This document shows positions 43,222-52,933 of a stretch of 64,000 nucleotides of DNA, one piece after another. Each line of letters starts with the position of its first letter. Positions within the stretch are counted from its first letter, which is position 1. Position numbers and translations under genes: made by a program. The notes below the pieces were generated by a model. It was not told the origin of the DNA. It searched no databases and was given only the letters and a program-made list of their open reading frames with translations. Location: positions 1,097,256 through 1,161,255 of the forward strand of contig NZ_JAAOXD010000001.1 in NCBI RefSeq assembly GCF_014694315.1, written 5' to 3'. This DNA comes from Arthrobacter ipis. GTDB taxonomy: Bacteria > Actinomycetota > Actinomycetes > Actinomycetales > Micrococcaceae.

Positions 43222-44943
43222 ATGATCCACCGGTGGAGCATCGCCAGGCGGCTGTTCGTCGCGAACCTCCTGTTCATGCTGGCTCTCACGGCCATCGTCG
43301 GCACGGCCGTTTTCGTCGACGCCCGGGACCACGCCTACGAAGAGGCCGGCCGCCGGATGGGCGCCCTCGCTACGTCCATCGCCGATAGCCCGCTGGTTCT
43401 GCAGGCCGCCGGCTCCCGGAATCCCTCGGCGCAGCTGCAGCCCTACGCGCTGAAAGTCATGGCCGATTCCGGAGCCGATTTCATCACCATCATGGCGCCG
43501 GACCGGACGCGGTGGACGCACCCGCTGGACGAGGAGCTGGGCCGCCCCTACATCGGTTCGATCGAGGAGGCCATCCAGGGACGGGTGTTCACCGAGATTA
43601 CCGCCGGAACGCTGGGTCCGTCGGTGCGGACGATCGCCCCGGTGAAGGACGCCAAGGGCGCCGTCCGCGCGCTCGTGGCGGCCGGGGTGACCGTCAATAC
43701 GGTGGACGTGGCTGTGTCCGGCAGGCTGCCGGCGCTGCTGGCAGTCTCCGGCTTCCTGCTCGCGGGCGGATCGCTCGCGTCGTGGTTTCTTGGCCGCTAC
43801 CTGCGGCGGGTGACCAGGGGGTGGGGTCCCGAGCAGCTGGCCCAGCTCTTCGCCTACTACGAATCGGTGCTGCACTCGGTCCGGGAGGGTGTTGTCCTGA
43901 TCGACCCGGCCGGAAGGGTGGTCATCTACAACGACCAGGCGGCCGAGCTGCTGGGGTTGGAGCCGCGTGAAGCGGAGGACGACCACGCGGCCACGCCGTT
44001 GCTCGCCGACCTGCCTTTGGCCCCCAGCCTCAAGGAACTCTTCGAGTCGGGGCGCACGGCCCATGACGAAATCCACCTCGCGCGTGACGGCGTGCTGGTG
44101 GTTAACCAGCGGCCGGCAGTGGGGCCAGGATCGTCCGCTGGACGGCAGCGGGGCCCGCTGTTCGGCACCGTCGCCACTATCCGCGACCGCACGGAAATCG
44201 AGTCCCTGGGCACCGAGCTTGAAAGCATGCGGACACTTTCCGATGCCCTCCGTGCGCAGACCCACGAACACGCAAACCGCCTTCATACCATGGTCTCCCT
44301 GCTGGAGCTGGGCCGGACTGATGAGGCCCTCGACTTTGCCACGAAGGACCTGGAGCTGAGCCAGCAACTGACGGACGACGTGGTCGGTTCAGTCCAGGAG
44401 CCGGTGCTTAGCGCACTGGTCATGGGCAAGGCGGCTGAGGCCCACGAGCGCGGCGTCGAGCTGGTGGTCGGGGCGTCCGGGCCGGCCCTCAGCGGAGAGT
44501 TGGCGGTACAGGACCTGGTCACGGTCCTTGGCAATCTTCTGGACAACGCCATCGACGCTGCCGCCGAGGCCCCCGCACCAAGGCGGGTGGAGCTGCTGGT
44601 GGACACGACGGGCGGGAGCCTGGACATCACCGTGCAGGATTCGGGCAAGGGCATTGACCCAACAGCTGTGGACGACGTGTTCCGCTACGGTTTCAGCACC
44701 AAGACGGCCGGGCCCTTCGGGCGGGGCCTCGGCCTGGCGCTGGTGAAACAGGCCGTCCAGCGCCTGGCCGGTACCATGAGCATCAGCAACTCGAGCACCG
44801 GCGGGGCACGCTTCCACATAGCGCTTCCGGCCACAATCGCTTCGGACGCCTCGCTTTCACACACTTCCTTCCCCGACACCTTTCCACCAAGCACATTCCC
44901 GTCCAGCACGGCCGCATCGAGCCCCCCGGAGGAGCACGCGTGA
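43222..44943 (+). CDS. Sensor histidine kinase, CitA/DcuS family
   Basis: A 573-residue sensor. Membrane segment 1 (about 9-28), an extracellular PAS-like domain (about 35-160), membrane segment 2 (about 167-187), a cytoplasmic PAS domain (FAYYESVLHSVREGVVLIDPAGRVVIYND) and the kinase core. The phospho-accepting His lies in QTHEHANRLHTM, the N box is NLLDNAIDA and the G box GRGLGLALV. Family members sense citrate or C4-dicarboxylates outside the cell. The divergent dctA gene supports a dicarboxylate ligand. GGGAGG lies 6 bases before the ATG. The last roughly 40 residues are Ser/Pro/Thr rich. Confidence 0.9.
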   Translation: MIHRWSIARRLFVANLLFMLALTAIVGTAVFVDARDHAYEEAGRRMGALATSIADSPLVLQAAGSRNPSAQLQPYALKVMADSGADFITIMAPDRTRWTHPLDEELGRPYIGSIEEAIQGRVFTEITAGTLGPSVRTIAPVKDAKGAVRALVAAGVTVNTVDVAVSGRLPALLAVSGFLLAGGSLASWFLGRYLRRVTRGWGPEQLAQLFAYYESVLHSVREGVVLIDPAGRVVIYNDQAAELLGLEPREAEDDHAATPLLADLPLAPSLKELFESGRTAHDEIHLARDGVLVVNQRPAVGPGSSAGRQRGPLFGTVATIRDRTEIESLGTELESMRTLSDALRAQTHEHANRLHTMVSLLELGRTDEALDFATKDLELSQQLTDDVVGSVQEPVLSALVMGKAAEAHERGVELVVGASGPALSGELAVQDLVTVLGNLLDNAIDAAAEAPAPRRVELLVDTTGGSLDITVQDSGKGIDPTAVDDVFRYGFSTKTAGPFGRGLGLALVKQAVQRLAGTMSISNSSTGGARFHIALPATIASDASLSHTSFPDTFPPSTFPSSTAASSPPEEHA

Positions 44944-45653
44944 CAGACATCCGAGTCCTCGTCGTCGAGGACGAGCCCGTGGCGGCTGCGGCACACGCCG
45001 CCTACGTGGGCAGGGTGGACGGCTTCACGCTGGCCGGAACGGCCCCGGACGGCCAGTCGGCGCTCCGGATGCTCACCGAGTTCTCCGCCGCCGGCAGCCC
45101 GGTGGAGCTGATTCTGCTGGACATGAACCTGCCGGACCTGCATGGACTCGACATCGCCCGGCGAATGCGCTCCGCCGGGCACTTCGCCGACATCATCGCG
45201 ATTACGGCCGTTCGGGAACTGGCGATTGTCCGCAGCGCCGTCTCCATCGGCGTCGTGCAGTACCTCATCAAGCCGTTCACCTACGCGACGTTCGCGGACA
45301 AGCTGGAGAGCTACCGGCAGTTCCGTGAGCAGCTGGCAGGACCGGCGGCGGGGACGGCGAAGGCAGCCGCATCGCAGAGCGATGTGGATCAGGCCTTTGC
45401 CAGCCTGCGGGCGCCGTCGGAGCTGCCGCTGCCGAAGGGCCTGGCCCCTTCAACGCTCGACGCCGTCCGCGACTTCATGAAGGAACAGCCCGGGGCTGTC
45501 TCGGCCACCGAAGTCATGACCGCCTTGGGGATGTCGAGAGTCACGGCGAGGCGCTACCTCGAGTACCTTGCCGACGCCGGAACGGTCTCCCGCACGGCAC
45601 GGTACGGCGCGCCGGGCCGCCCTGAAAACGAATACCGCTGGGCGCGCGCCTGA
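44940..45653 (+). CDS. Response regulator, CitB/DcuR family
   Basis: A 237-residue regulator. The receiver domain has VLVVEDEP (acidic pocket), the phospho-Asp in ILLDMNLPDLHG (about residue 60), and the switch Lys in VQYLIKPFTYATF. A helix-turn-helix domain (about 165-235) ends the protein: VSATEVMTALGMSRVTARRYLEYL. Its GTG start overlaps the kinase stop by 4 bases. It probably activates dctA. Confidence 0.92.
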   Translation: MTDIRVLVVEDEPVAAAAHAAYVGRVDGFTLAGTAPDGQSALRMLTEFSAAGSPVELILLDMNLPDLHGLDIARRMRSAGHFADIIAITAVRELAIVRSAVSIGVVQYLIKPFTYATFADKLESYRQFREQLAGPAAGTAKAAASQSDVDQAFASLRAPSELPLPKGLAPSTLDAVRDFMKEQPGAVSATEVMTALGMSRVTARRYLEYLADAGTVSRTARYGAPGRPENEYRWARA

Positions 45654-45745
45654 CCAACAACCGGCATCTGGATACTGACGCGGCTCACTACCTAGGGCCC
45701 CGTTGAGGACGGCCCTTTGCAGACCAGCCGCTTACAGATCAGCAC

Positions 45746-45767
45746 TTCAGGCATTCCGATGCCTGAA
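45746..45767. terminator. Hairpin between the response-regulator gene and the HNH pseudogene
   Basis: TTCAGGCAT and ATGCCTGAA form a perfect 9-bp stem with a TCCG loop, between two converging genes. No T-run follows on either side, so termination is only probable. Nothing else is seen in the 152 bases between these genes. Confidence 0.4.
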
Positions 45768-45805
45768 CTGGAGCAAAGCACAGGCACCGGAATGGAGACC
45801 TGACC

Positions 45806-47357
45806 TCAGGCGGCCGTGGGTGAGGACCAGTGGGGCCAGGGATCCAAAGGCAGCGGTGGATCCAGGTCGTCGGGCCTGGCCGGCTGCTCCGGCCAGTCCG
45901 GCGGTTCCGGCAAGTCTTGGGCGGGTGGTGGTTCTGGCCAGCTGGGTGGTTCCCAGTCCTGGTACTCGGCCGGGTAGGACCGGCCCGACGGCGAAATCCA
46001 GCCCGGCGGTTCGTCACGGGTCGCTCCGACGGGTCTCCATGCTGTGGAGTGTTTCAGTCTGTGGTGTTTCGGGCACGGCTGGCCGAGATTGGCGATGCCG
46101 GTCCCGCCGCCGTCGGCCCACGCCAGGATGTGGTCGGCCTCGTTGTCCAGGGAGTGGTTGTTGCAGCTCGGGAACGTGCATTTCGCGTCGCGGAGGCGCT
46201 GCCATTGGCGCATTGGCTTCGTCAGCCGATAGCTGGTGCGTCCGATCTCCAACGGCGCCCCATCCCGCGGATCGGTCAGCACCCGGAGGAACGATGTTGC
46301 GCCGTCGGCGACGAGCCGGCGGGCCATCGACGGCGGGATCGGCCCGTACCCGTCGAGTGTGGCAGGTTCGTCGGTCACACCGAGCAGCGAGAACACCGGA
46401 ACCGTGCCCAGGACCTGCGCCTTGGGGGACGGCACACCACCGACCGGCACGGAGCCTGCGGGAACCGACTCTGCGGACGGGCCGCCAGCCGGCCGTCAAC
46501 CGCGCCGACAACCGGGTGGCCTGCGGTGAGCAGCCACGTGGCGAAGGTGTCGACGCGGAGCTGGGTCAGGGTGCGGGTTTCGGCCGGGCCCTGCATTGAT
46601 CTGGCGGCGGCGGTGGTGCGGTCCCAGATCCCGGCGGCCTGGTCCGCGGGCAGATAGGCCGAGAACCAGGCCATGCCGTCCCGGTCCGGGACGTACTCCA
46701 GCCGCCGGTCCTTCGCACTCTTGGCGTGCCGGGGTTCGATGCTGACCGGATGATGCCGCTCCCGCCAATACCGTGCCTTAGCCCGGAACCTCGATGGGGT
46801 CAGCTCCCCCGCCGGGCAACCCTGCGCGCGTACCCGGGCGTGTCCGGGTCCAGGAAATGCGCCTCGAAGGCCGCGGCGGCTTCCGGATCCAACCCCTCGG
46901 TCTCATCGCATATAATCCGGGCGTGCTGCCACGAAATACTCCCCGACCCGAGCGCGGCCAGCGTCAACGGCAGGTCCCTGCTCAGCCTGGACGATTCCTC
47001 CAGAAACCGGGCCGCCGACCCCTCACTCAGCGTCAGCGCGCCCGCCACCTCCGCCGTCACTGACATCTCCAGCAGGTCCCGCTCCGACCGGGAAGCATCA
47101 GGAGCCGCCAAAGCCGCCTCCGCAGCGGCGAAACCGGCCGCGGCCTGCACCTCCAACGCCGCCACCCGGGCCTCCAACCTCGCAGCCTCGGCCAGCGCAT
47201 CCAACCAGGCATCCGCCTGATTCCGCAGCGGATCACCACCCGGCCGGGCTGCCCCGGAACCGGCCTCGGCGCCGGCGGCCTCACGAACAAAAACAGCCAA
47301 CGCGGCAACGGAGGACTCCACGCCCTCCACCGTCTGCACCGCTGCCTTCCCATCCAT
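45806..47357 (-). pseudogene. Frameshifted DUF222/HNH endonuclease (13E12 repeat family)
   Basis: One DUF222-HNH gene split over three reading frames. The N-terminal part (47357 to about 46825, starting MDGKAAVQTVEGVESS) ends at a premature stop. The middle part continues in the next frame (GCPAGELTPSRFRAKARYWRERHH, then YVPDRDGMAWFSAYLPADQ) to about 46490. The C-terminal part continues in the third frame (from about VPAGSVPVGGVPSPKAQ) and holds the HNH core CTFPSCNNHSLDNEADHILAWADGG. Each piece keeps family similarity, so the breaks are recent or are sequencing errors. The family is mobile-like and of unknown function. Confidence 0.85.
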
Positions 47358-47488
47358 ACCCGCAGCATGACAGGAGGCACCGACATTCAAGGGGCGGATA
47401 CGGCCCCACAAGCGGGCCGGATCGGAAAGTTTTTTGGGCCGCTCAAAATCGAAAACCGGTATCAGCTCAGGGTGCCTTCCGCGGTAGC

Positions 47489-47498
47489 ATGTATACAT
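47489..47498. promoter_or_regulatory. GntR operator 1 (ATGTATACAT)
   Basis: A perfect 10-bp palindrome, 64 bases upstream of an almost identical one, in front of the gntR-prpDBC cluster. TGTATACA fits FCD-type GntR half-site symmetry, so autoregulation is likely. Confidence 0.7.
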
Positions 47499-47552
47499 TG
47501 CACTGCCGCTTTCGAAGGAAAAGCGCACAGGAGCTAGGCAAACCCGCACCCC

Positions 47553-47568
47553 GTGTATACACTAAAAT
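47553..47568 (+). promoter_or_regulatory. GntR operator 2 (GTGTATACAC) abutting a TAAAAT -10
   Basis: The palindrome occupies 47553-47562 and is directly followed by TAAAAT (47563-47568), a good -10 element. A repressor bound here would sit in the promoter spacer. The centres of the two operators are 64 bases apart, close to six helical turns, which would allow looping. Confidence 0.7.
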
Positions 47569-47596
47569 TTAAGTCCGGCCGAAGAAGGGAGACGAA

Positions 47597-48253
47597 ATGC
47601 GTGCCAGTGACAGGGCCTATGCGGCGCTGCGCGATGACATTATCGAATGGCGCCTACTCCCCGGCACGGTACTCGCCGAAGTCGAACAATCGGAACGCCT
47701 CGGCGTCTCACGCACGCCGCTCCGGGAGGCGCTGAGCCGCCTGACGGCGGAGGGGCTGACGACGCCGGGCGGCCGCGGCGTCGTCGTCACGGATATCTCA
47801 CTGGCCGACATCGACGAGCTGTTCGAGCTCCGCGAAACCCTCGAGGGAAAGGCTGCCGCGCTGGCAGCCCAACGCGGAGATGCCGACGTCTTCCTCCAGC
47901 TCCAGAGCGAGCTGCTGGACGCGCCAGCCCTGCTCAACTCCCCGGATCCCGCCCGGCACGACTATTACGAGCTTGTCGGCCGCCTGGATGCAGCCATCGA
48001 TGCTGCCATCGCCAACTCCTACCTGGCGCAGGCCATGCGGGGCCTGCGCGTCCACCTTGTCAGGGTCCGCAGGCTCGCCGCCGACGACCACGCCCGGCTC
48101 ACAGCCGCGGCAGCTGAACATGCCGCCATCGCCGAAGCCATCGCCGAAGGCAACCCTAGGCTTGCCGAAGCGGCCACCACCCTCCACCTGCACCGCAGTC
48201 TTTCCCACGTCAAAGCCGCCCACACATCCGCCCAGAAGGAGTCCCATGGTTAA
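47597..48253 (+). CDS. GntR family regulator (FCD/FadR subfamily) of the methylcitrate cluster
   Basis: A 218-residue regulator. The N-terminal winged helix ([20 protein letters not shown], then [20 protein letters not shown]) is the GntR signature, and the C-terminal FCD domain has [18 protein letters not shown] and metal-binding His residues in [12 protein letters not shown]. The ligand may be a methylcitrate-cycle acid. GGGAGA lies 6 bases before the ATG. The gene overlaps prpD by 8 bases and is preceded by two palindromic operators. Confidence 0.92.
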   Translation: MRASDRAYAALRDDIIEWRLLPGTVLAEVEQSERLGVSRTPLREALSRLTAEGLTTPGGRGVVVTDISLADIDELFELRETLEGKAAALAAQRGDADVFLQLQSELLDAPALLNSPDPARHDYYELVGRLDAAIDAAIANSYLAQAMRGLRVHLVRVRRLAADDHARLTAAAAEHAAIAEAIAEGNPRLAEAATTLHLHRSLSHVKAAHTSAQKESHG

Positions 48254-49766
48254 GGAACACCACGTCCGCGTGTACAAGAGCGAGGAAAACCTCCCCCGCG
48301 AGGACCAGCTCGCCCACAAGATTGCCGTCGTGGCAGCCGACCCGGTGGAAGTAATGGCGGATGTCACGGATATGGTGATCAACCGGATCATCGACAACGC
48401 CTCCGTGGCCATCGCCTCGCTGAACCGCGCCCCTATCGTTGCGGCCCGGGCTCAGGCCCTCACGCACGGCCCGTCCAGCGGCGGCAAAGGGGCCAAGGTC
48501 TTCGGCATCGGGGAGCGGGTCTCCCCGGAGTGGGCGGCGTGGGCCAACGGCGTGGCGGTCCGCGAACTGGATTACCACGACACCTTCCTCGCCGCGGACT
48601 ACTCGCACCCGGGCGACAACATTCCACCGATCCTCGCCGTGGCCCAGCACGTCGGATCCAGCGGGGCGGACCTGATCCGCGGCATCGCCACCGGCTATGA
48701 GATCCAGGTGAACCTGGTGAAGGCCATCTGCCTGCACAAGCACAAGATCGACCACGTAGCCCACCTGGGCCCGTCCGCGGCGGCCGGCATCGGCACCCTG
48801 CTCGGCCTGGACGTGGAGACCATCTTCCAGTCCGTGGGCCAGGCCCTGCACACCACCACAGCAACGAGGCAGTCGCGAAAGGGCGAGATCTCCACCTGGA
48901 AGGCGCACGCGCCGGCCTTCGCAGGGAAGATGGCGGTGGAGGCGGTGGACAGGTCCATGCGCGGGCAGACCTCCCCGGTGCCGATCTATGAGGGCGAGGA
49001 CGGCGTGATCGCCTGGATGCTGGACGGCCCGGATGCCTCCTACGAGGTTCCCCTGCCCACGCCCGGTGAGGCCAAGCGCGCCATCCTGGACACCTACACC
49101 AAGGAACACTCGGCCGAGTACCAGGCACAGGCCTGGATCGACCTCGCCCGCAAGCTGAACAGGGAACACCCCGAAGCCACAGATGCGGCGAACGTGAAGT
49201 CCGTCCTGATCAAGACGAGCCACCACACGCACTACGTGATCGGCTCTGGCGCCAACGATCCCCAGAAGTACAGCCCCACCGCCTCCCGGGAGACGCTGGA
49301 TCACTCCATCCCCTACATCTTCACCGTCGCGCTGCAGGACGGGGCCTGGCACCACGTCGACTCCTACTCCCCCGAACGTGCTGCCCGCCCGAACACGGTG
49401 GAGCTGTGGCAGAAGGTGTCCACGGTGGAGGATCCGGAGTGGACCCGCCGCTACCACTCCCTGGACATCTCGGAGAAGGCCTTCGGCGGTTCGGTGGAAA
49501 TCACGCTCATCGACGGCACCGTCATCCGGGACGAGATTGCCGTAGCCGACGCCCACCCGCTGGGCGCCCGCCCGTTCACCCGCGAGCAGTACGTGAACAA
49601 GTTCCGCACCCTGGCCGCCGGGCTGGTGACCGAGGAAGAAATCGAAAGGTTCCTGACCGCCGTCGAACGCCTCCCGGAACTCGCGGCAGGCGAGCTGGAC
49701 CAGCTCAACATCGCCGCGGCGCCCGGCGTCATCGACCTCAACGCCGCGCCCAAGGGGCTGTTCTAA
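48246..49766 (+). CDS. prpD: 2-methylcitrate dehydratase PrpD
   Basis: A 506-residue MmgE/PrpD-family enzyme that dehydrates 2-methylcitrate in propionate breakdown. [29 protein letters not shown] is the family signature, followed by [15 protein letters not shown] and the conserved [13 protein letters not shown]. Full length. AAGGAG precedes the ATG, which overlaps the gntR stop. prpB follows without a gap. Confidence 0.95.
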   Translation: MVKEHHVRVYKSEENLPREDQLAHKIAVVAADPVEVMADVTDMVINRIIDNASVAIASLNRAPIVAARAQALTHGPSSGGKGAKVFGIGERVSPEWAAWANGVAVRELDYHDTFLAADYSHPGDNIPPILAVAQHVGSSGADLIRGIATGYEIQVNLVKAICLHKHKIDHVAHLGPSAAAGIGTLLGLDVETIFQSVGQALHTTTATRQSRKGEISTWKAHAPAFAGKMAVEAVDRSMRGQTSPVPIYEGEDGVIAWMLDGPDASYEVPLPTPGEAKRAILDTYTKEHSAEYQAQAWIDLARKLNREHPEATDAANVKSVLIKTSHHTHYVIGSGANDPQKYSPTASRETLDHSIPYIFTVALQDGAWHHVDSYSPERAARPNTVELWQKVSTVEDPEWTRRYHSLDISEKAFGGSVEITLIDGTVIRDEIAVADAHPLGARPFTREQYVNKFRTLAAGLVTEEEIERFLTAVERLPELAAGELDQLNIAAAPGVIDLNAAPKGLF

Positions 49767-50672
49767 ATGCTGTACTCCGCGGCCACCCCCGAGCAGAAGC
49801 GGCTGCGCTTCCGTGAATTGCTGGCTTCCGGAACTATCCAGCAGTTCCCCGGAGCGTTCAACCCGCTCTCCGCACGGCTGATCGAGGAGAAGGGCTTCGC
49901 CGGGGTGTACATCTCCGGCGCCGTCCTCGCCAACGACCTTGGCCTGCCGGACATCGGCCTCACCACGCTCACCGAAGTGGCCACCCGGGCAGGCCAGATC
50001 GCCAGGATGACCGACCTGCCCTGCATCGTGGACGCGGACACCGGCTTCGGCGAACCCATGAACGTGGCCCGCAGCGTACAGGAACTGGAAAACGCCGGGC
50101 TCGCCGGCTGCCACATCGAGGACCAGTTCAATCCCAAGCGCTGCGGCCACCTCGACGGCAAGAACGTCGTGGACCTGGACACCGCCACCAAACGCATCCG
50201 CGCCGCGGCGGATGCGCGGCGGGACCCAAACTTCCTGATCATGGCCCGCACCGACATCCGTGCGGTGGAAGGTCTGGAAGCAGCGAAGGACCGCGCCAAG
50301 GCCCTCGTGGAGGCGGGCGCGGACGCGATCTTCCCCGAGGCCATGGCCACGCTGGAGGAATTCCAGGCCATCCGCGACGCCGTCGACGTGCCGATCCTGG
50401 CCAACATGACCGAGTTCGGCAAGAGCGACCTCTTCACCGTGGACCAGCTGCAGGATGTGGGCGTGAACATGGTGATTTATCCGGTGACCCTGCTCCGTAG
50501 TGCCATGGGGGCGGCTGAGCGTACGCTGGACTCAATTAAGGCTGACGGAACGCAGGAAGCGCAGGTAGGGAGCATGCTGACGCGCGCGCGGCTGTACGAC
50601 CTGGTGGATTACGAGGCCTACAACCGCTTTGACACAGGTGTCTTCAACTTCCGGATCCCCGGGACCGACTGA
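49767..50672 (+). CDS. prpB: Methylisocitrate lyase PrpB
   Basis: A 301-residue isocitrate-lyase-superfamily enzyme that splits 2-methylisocitrate into pyruvate and succinate. The active-site loop PKRCGH (about residues 126-131), DADTGFGEPMN for metal and substrate, and the start FRELLASGTIQQFPGAFNPLSARL are typical. The ATG follows the prpD stop directly (TAAATG), indicating coupled translation. Confidence 0.95.
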   Translation: MLYSAATPEQKRLRFRELLASGTIQQFPGAFNPLSARLIEEKGFAGVYISGAVLANDLGLPDIGLTTLTEVATRAGQIARMTDLPCIVDADTGFGEPMNVARSVQELENAGLAGCHIEDQFNPKRCGHLDGKNVVDLDTATKRIRAAADARRDPNFLIMARTDIRAVEGLEAAKDRAKALVEAGADAIFPEAMATLEEFQAIRDAVDVPILANMTEFGKSDLFTVDQLQDVGVNMVIYPVTLLRSAMGAAERTLDSIKADGTQEAQVGSMLTRARLYDLVDYEAYNRFDTGVFNFRIPGTD

Positions 50673-50742
50673 CACCCAAATCCCCGCAGGACCACCGGCC
50701 CATCCAGCCGGTAATCGGACGCAAGGAACGAAGGAGTTCAGC

Positions 50743-51894
50743 ATGGCTGAAGAAGAGATCAAGAAGGGCCTCGACGGCGTCGTGGTGGACTACACCGCGG
50801 TCTCGAAGGTCAATCCCGACACGAACTCATTGCTGTACCGCGGCTATCCCGTCCAGGAGCTCGCCGCCCGGTGCAGCTTCGAAGAGGTCGCCTACCTCCT
50901 GTGGAACGGCGAGCTGCCGTCTTCCGGCGAGCTGGCTGACTTCACGGCCCGCGAGCGCGCCGGACGGCGGCTGGATCCCGTGGTCAAGCAGGTGATTGAT
51001 GCCCTGCCGACGACGTCGCACCCCATGGATGTCTGCCGCACCGCCGCGTCGGTGATGGGCGCCCGCCACGAGCTCGCGGAGGATTCATCCCGGGAGGCCA
51101 ACATGGCCAAGGCCCTGGACCTGTTTGCCGCCATGCCGGCCGTGGTGGCGTACGACCAGCGGCGCCGCCACGCGGCGGGACGCTCCGTTGAACCGGTGGA
51201 GCCGAGGGACGACCTCGGCTACTCGGCCAACTTCCTGTGGATGACCTTCGGCGAGGAGGCCGTCGCCGAGGTGGTGGAGGCCTTCAACGTCTCCATGATT
51301 CTTTACGCGGAGCACTCCTTCAACGCCTCCACCTTCGCCGGGCGCGTCATCATGTCCACGCTGTCCGACCTCCATTCGGCGGTGACCGGCGCCATCGGTG
51401 CTCTCAAGGGGCCGCTGCACGGCGGGGCCAACGAGGCCGTGATGCACACCTTCGACGAGATCGGCATCCGGCCCGAGGAGTCCCTCGAGGAAGCGGCCGA
51501 CCGCGCCAAGGCATGGATGGAAAATGCCCTGGCCCAGAAAAAGAAGGTCATGGGCTTCGGCCACCGGGTCTACAAGCACGGCGACTCCCGGGTGCCCACC
51601 ATGAAGGCCGCCCTCGACAAGATGATCGCCCACTACGGCCGGCCCGAACTGCTGGGCCTGTACAACGGGCTCGAATCGGCCATGGACGAAGCCAAGGGCA
51701 TCAAACCGAACCTCGACTACCCGGCCGGCCCCACGTACCACCTGATGGGCTTCGACACGAACATGTTCACGCCGCTGTTCGTGGCCAGCCGGATCACGGG
51801 CTGGACGGCCCATTTCATGGAGCAGCTGAATGCCAACTCGCTCATTCGCCCGCTGAGCGCCTACAACGGTCCGGACGAACGGCACGTGCCGTAA
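50743..51894 (+). CDS. prpC: 2-methylcitrate synthase / citrate synthase PrpC
   Basis: A 383-residue type I citrate synthase fold. It condenses propionyl-CoA (and probably acetyl-CoA) with oxaloacetate. EHSFNASTFAGRVIMSTLSD holds the first catalytic His, GPLHGGANEAVM the second, and MGFGHRVYKHGDSRVPTMK the third with the substrate Arg. The position after prpDB favours methylcitrate synthase. AAGGAG lies 9 bases before the ATG; the longer frame upstream overlaps prpB and is unlikely. Confidence 0.94.
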   Translation: MAEEEIKKGLDGVVVDYTAVSKVNPDTNSLLYRGYPVQELAARCSFEEVAYLLWNGELPSSGELADFTARERAGRRLDPVVKQVIDALPTTSHPMDVCRTAASVMGARHELAEDSSREANMAKALDLFAAMPAVVAYDQRRRHAAGRSVEPVEPRDDLGYSANFLWMTFGEEAVAEVVEAFNVSMILYAEHSFNASTFAGRVIMSTLSDLHSAVTGAIGALKGPLHGGANEAVMHTFDEIGIRPEESLEEAADRAKAWMENALAQKKKVMGFGHRVYKHGDSRVPTMKAALDKMIAHYGRPELLGLYNGLESAMDEAKGIKPNLDYPAGPTYHLMGFDTNMFTPLFVASRITGWTAHFMEQLNANSLIRPLSAYNGPDERHVP

Positions 51895-51918
51895 CCCCTC
51901 ACCTGTATACGCGTACGA

Positions 51919-51956
51919 CGCCGGGCCGGTCACCTTTTGGGGTGGCCGGCCCGGCG
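51919..51956. terminator. Terminator after prpC
   Basis: A 16-bp stem with a single G-U pair (51919-51934 with 51941-51956) and a TTTTGG loop, followed by TTCTTTAT on the plus strand. It ends the prp operon and lies between converging genes. Confidence 0.85.
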
Positions 51957-51972
51957 TTCTTTATCGCGGGTC

Positions 51973-52932
51973 TCAGGAGGCGGCAGGCTGCAGCGCCAGG
52001 GAGACCAGCATTCGCTTAAGGTTTTTGTACTCCTGCGTTCCCATGTATGCCTTGGCCTCGGCCACAGAGTCGAAAGTGAGCGGGGCGTCCTTTCCGTCCG
52101 CCGTGAGCCAGACAGTGTCGCCAAATTGCACGAACGGGACGCGGTCCGGGCCGAGGATTCCGTTGTACAAGCCACACGTCGTGGTCTGCGGAGCCAAATC
52201 TCCGTCAGTCAGGGCGAGGGACCCATAGACCTTGTCTCCCTCGATCACGCGGAAGACAAAGGCGGACGGGACCTGAGGGTGTTCCCTGAGCTTGGCGGCC
52301 TTCTGCGGGATGTCGACAGTCACCGAATCGAGGGTCTGGTACGGCTTCGGATCCGGGCAGACAGGGCCGCCCGTGGCGTCGTAAACCAACCGGAGAGTGG
52401 CCACGGCCTTGCCCGCGGCATTCTTCACCTCGACGATGTTGTAGGCACCGCCGTCGATGGTTTGCGGCGTTTGGGACACGGTCCACCCCAGCGGGTGCTC
52501 AAAGGCGGCCTGGCCGGTAGCGTCCGTGAAAGTGGTCCACGAAACCGCGGCTGCGGTGCTTGTCGGCGCCGGCGTTGCTGTCGCCGACGGTGTTGCAGAG
52601 GGCGTAGCCGCCGGCGTAGGCGTGGCCGGCCCCGCCGTTTCGGAAGCGGACGGCCCCACGGTGCCCGCCGGAGCGGGCGCCGATGCCAGCGGTCCGAGGT
52701 TCGTCGCCACCAGCACACCGGCGGTAACCGCTGCGGCCGCCAGGGTCACCACACCGGCCGCCAGGGCCCGCCGTCGTTTCCGGTCCTCGAACTGCAAGAC
52801 AGTGGGCGGCAGGCTGTCCGTAAACATCGGAACCCCGGTGGTCACCTGCCGCAGGGCCTCGCCGGCATCGGGCACGGCAGGATCGCTGCGGAGCGGGTCA
52901 GCCCCGGCAATCAGGTTTTTGATCGGATCCAT
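51973..52932 (-). CDS. Membrane protein paired with the ECF sigma factor
   Basis: A 319-residue single-pass protein. The cytoplasmic N-terminus (about 1-53, MDPIKNLIAGADPLRSD with FTDSLPPTVLQFEDRKRRR) is followed by a membrane helix (about 57-78), a Pro/Thr/Ala-rich linker, and a roughly 190-residue external domain with WTTFTDATGQAAFEHPLGW. It begins one base after the sigma gene ends. Topology and coupling suggest an anti-sigma-like partner, but no zinc anti-sigma motif (HxxxCxxC) is present. Confidence 0.78.
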   Translation of the reverse strand: MDPIKNLIAGADPLRSDPAVPDAGEALRQVTTGVPMFTDSLPPTVLQFEDRKRRRALAAGVVTLAAAAVTAGVLVATNLGPLASAPAPAGTVGPSASETAGPATPTPAATPSATPSATATPAPTSTAAAVSWTTFTDATGQAAFEHPLGWTVSQTPQTIDGGAYNIVEVKNAAGKAVATLRLVYDATGGPVCPDPKPYQTLDSVTVDIPQKAAKLREHPQVPSAFVFRVIEGDKVYGSLALTDGDLAPQTTTCGLYNGILGPDRVPFVQFGDTVWLTADGKDAPLTFDSVAEAKAYMGTQEYKNLKRMLVSLALQPAAS

Positions 52933-52933
52933 C

